Below the pieces are notes generated by a model. That model was given only the letters and a program-made list of their open reading frames with translations. It did not search any database and was not told the DNA's origin. Shown piece by piece: positions 63,901-64,000 of a stretch of DNA of 64,000 nt. Both the position numbers and the translations under genes were made by a program. This DNA is from Prosthecobacter fusiformis (lineage in GTDB: Bacteria > Verrucomicrobiota > Verrucomicrobiia > Verrucomicrobiales > Verrucomicrobiaceae), in assembly GCF_004364345.1 (NCBI RefSeq), contig NZ_SOCA01000002.1:757711-821710 (forward strand), in the 5' to 3' direction. Positions within the stretch are counted from its first letter, which is position 1. The number at the start of each line of letters is the position of its first letter.

Positions 63901-64000
63901 TCCATGATGCCTCCCGGCCTCATCAACGCCCTCAACCAGGACGAACTCCTCGACCTGATCGCCTATCTCATCAGCGGCGGCAATGAGCAGGACAAGGTAT
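60916..64000 (+). CDS. PVC-type heme-binding CxxCH protein, partial at the right edge
   Basis: An open frame from ATG 60916 to the window end (1028 codons, no stop). The signal peptide (FFVILTLLTSSALHAEPQW) is followed by a beta-sandwich of sialate-esterase-like type (QWIWSSKKAAAQEKVTFKHS), a propeller of the PVC membrane-bound dehydrogenase type (AGITVPAGFKVELLYSVPKE, GFRNEFDITFDLSGELFTYD), HEAT-like repeats and the C-terminal heme-binding domain with MCATCHRFNGDGGSIGPDL (C898, C901, H902). Such proteins are likely periplasmic electron-transfer dehydrogenases of unknown substrate. It is not part of the glycan run: 84 bases and a change of gene type separate it from the heparinase gene. Confidence 0.88.
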   Translation, partial: MTCPARFFVILTLLTSSALHAEPQWIWSSKKAAAQEKVTFKHSFTLKLTPKSASLSLTCDNGATAFINGKQVAVNPDWQKPVKVDVIKALEVGAVNVIEVRATNKGGSAGMIAKLELEKQQGGAEVIETSGEWQATPTGKTEWKPVAVLGAYGIGPWGKVFDGKAGSSKKDAPVIAAAGITVPAGFKVELLYSVPKEEQGSWVALTTDDKGHLIACDQYGSIYRMAVPAIGKTELLKPEKLKLDFGKAHGLLYAFNSLYVMVNENGKENGLYRLKDTDGDDQYDKVEKLINMGGAGEHGLHSMTLSPDGKRIFFNAGNSSELPAELTKSRPAKLWGEDHVLPRMWDANGHARGRMAPGGFICSMDADGKDVELFCYGFRNEFDITFDLSGELFTYDADMEWDIGSPWYRPTRVNHCVSGADYGWRSGSGKWPGYYPDSLPTTLDIGPGSPTGVVSGKGAKFPAKYQRAVFINDWTYGTMWAINLQPKGGSFVAEKEEFVFGKPLPLTDVIIHPQDGAMYFAVGGRRTQSGVYRVIYAGKESTAPVEALPMDEEAHTRLTLETLHAEGGDPQKTLATAWPYLSHSDRHVRYAARVAIEKLPKDLWQEKALAETQPMAVIEGIIALARVNGTKSEAPSEKPAAGSSSPSLSDVAPENVELQLKMLETLSRLEGAELSLNQHLGALRALQLVFTRLGKPAPEVCEAIVEKLEPLFPSENESINRELCQILIALDSTQAPAKTIALMATAKDDFQAVATDAVLSRNDGYANAARAAAGSRPNSQQIAYMFALRNAKAGWTPELRKTFFSWFPRARTWKGGNSFKGFIENIRKDSLATFVPESELAELDAISSKVEGADIPNYVAPKGPGKAWSVDEVVALTSGGLKGRDFKNGEAMYRSVMCATCHRFNGDGGSIGPDLTGSGNRYTMRDLMENIVDPSKVISDQYDSHQITKKDGSTILGRIVVEENGKVFVMANPFAPNDQLAINVSEIASKETRQVSMMPPGLINALNQDELLDLIAYLISGGNEQDKV

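Overview
The window looks like chromosomal DNA of a verrucomicrobium, most likely a Prosthecobacter-like member of the Verrucomicrobiaceae. The basis is gene content: PVC-type secreted cytochrome proteins (DUF1592, DUF1549/DUF1553, and a heme-binding CxxCH protein running off the right edge), a twin-arginine DUF1552 protein, a DUF6600 protein with a repetitive tail, an exosortase with a PEP-CTERM substrate, and many starts without a strong Shine-Dalgarno. No rRNA, tRNA or CRISPR array was seen.

Layout. 1-123: 5' end of ilvB, running off the left edge. 0.4-9.7 kb: small soluble proteins, a DUF1592/DUF1552 pair split by an antiparallel secreted protein, a LURP-one-like protein, an H-type lectin, a cupin-like protein and a spermidine-synthase-like methyltransferase. 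9.9-12.2 kb: DUF6600 protein with six 51-bp repeats. 12.5-15.0 kb: a minus-strand accessory island of small orphan genes, an IS4-type transposase remnant between short direct repeats, and a frameshifted toxin-like fragment coupled to an intact AT-rich immunity-like gene. 15.2-18.6 kb: PQQ-propeller protein, GcvH-like protein, secreted unknown and an SDR oxidoreductase. 18.7-21.4 kb: a near-consensus sigma-54 promoter ahead of two small genes (the second roadblock-like) and an ammonium transporter. 21.7-27.3 kb: coiled-coil protein, secreted duplicated-domain protein, divergent AraC regulator and a broken PIN/UPF0175 toxin-antitoxin pair. 27.5-38.6 kb: a 2055-residue alpha-2-macroglobulin, a DUF1549/DUF1553 cytochrome, MnmM-like methyltransferase, RRM protein and DAHP synthase.

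38.7-60.8 kb is a long, entirely plus-strand surface-glycan locus: heptose-7-phosphate kinase, sedoheptulose-7-phosphate isomerase, three FkbM methyltransferases, a flippase, a GT9 heptosyltransferase-like enzyme, an O-antigen ligase/polymerase-like protein, a class I methyltransferase, two GT4-type glycosyltransferases, exosortase-EpsI, an acyltransferase, a PEP-CTERM protein, a PHP protein, a CapK/PaaK-aminotransferase fusion, an alcohol dehydrogenase-Gfo/Idh/MocA fusion and a heparinase II/III-like protein. From 41.9 to 51.3 kb almost every gene overlaps the next by 1-4 bases, so the core is probably one translationally coupled message that makes a heptose-containing glycan, exports it and links it to PEP-CTERM protein sorting.

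Most worth a second look: the sigma-54/roadblock/amt operon, two distant promoter regions carrying dense TCCCCA/TGGGGA arrays with a shared 19-bp core, the adenylation-aminotransferase fusion, and the toxin-immunity graveyard. All functions are read from sequence motifs and context; no database search was run.
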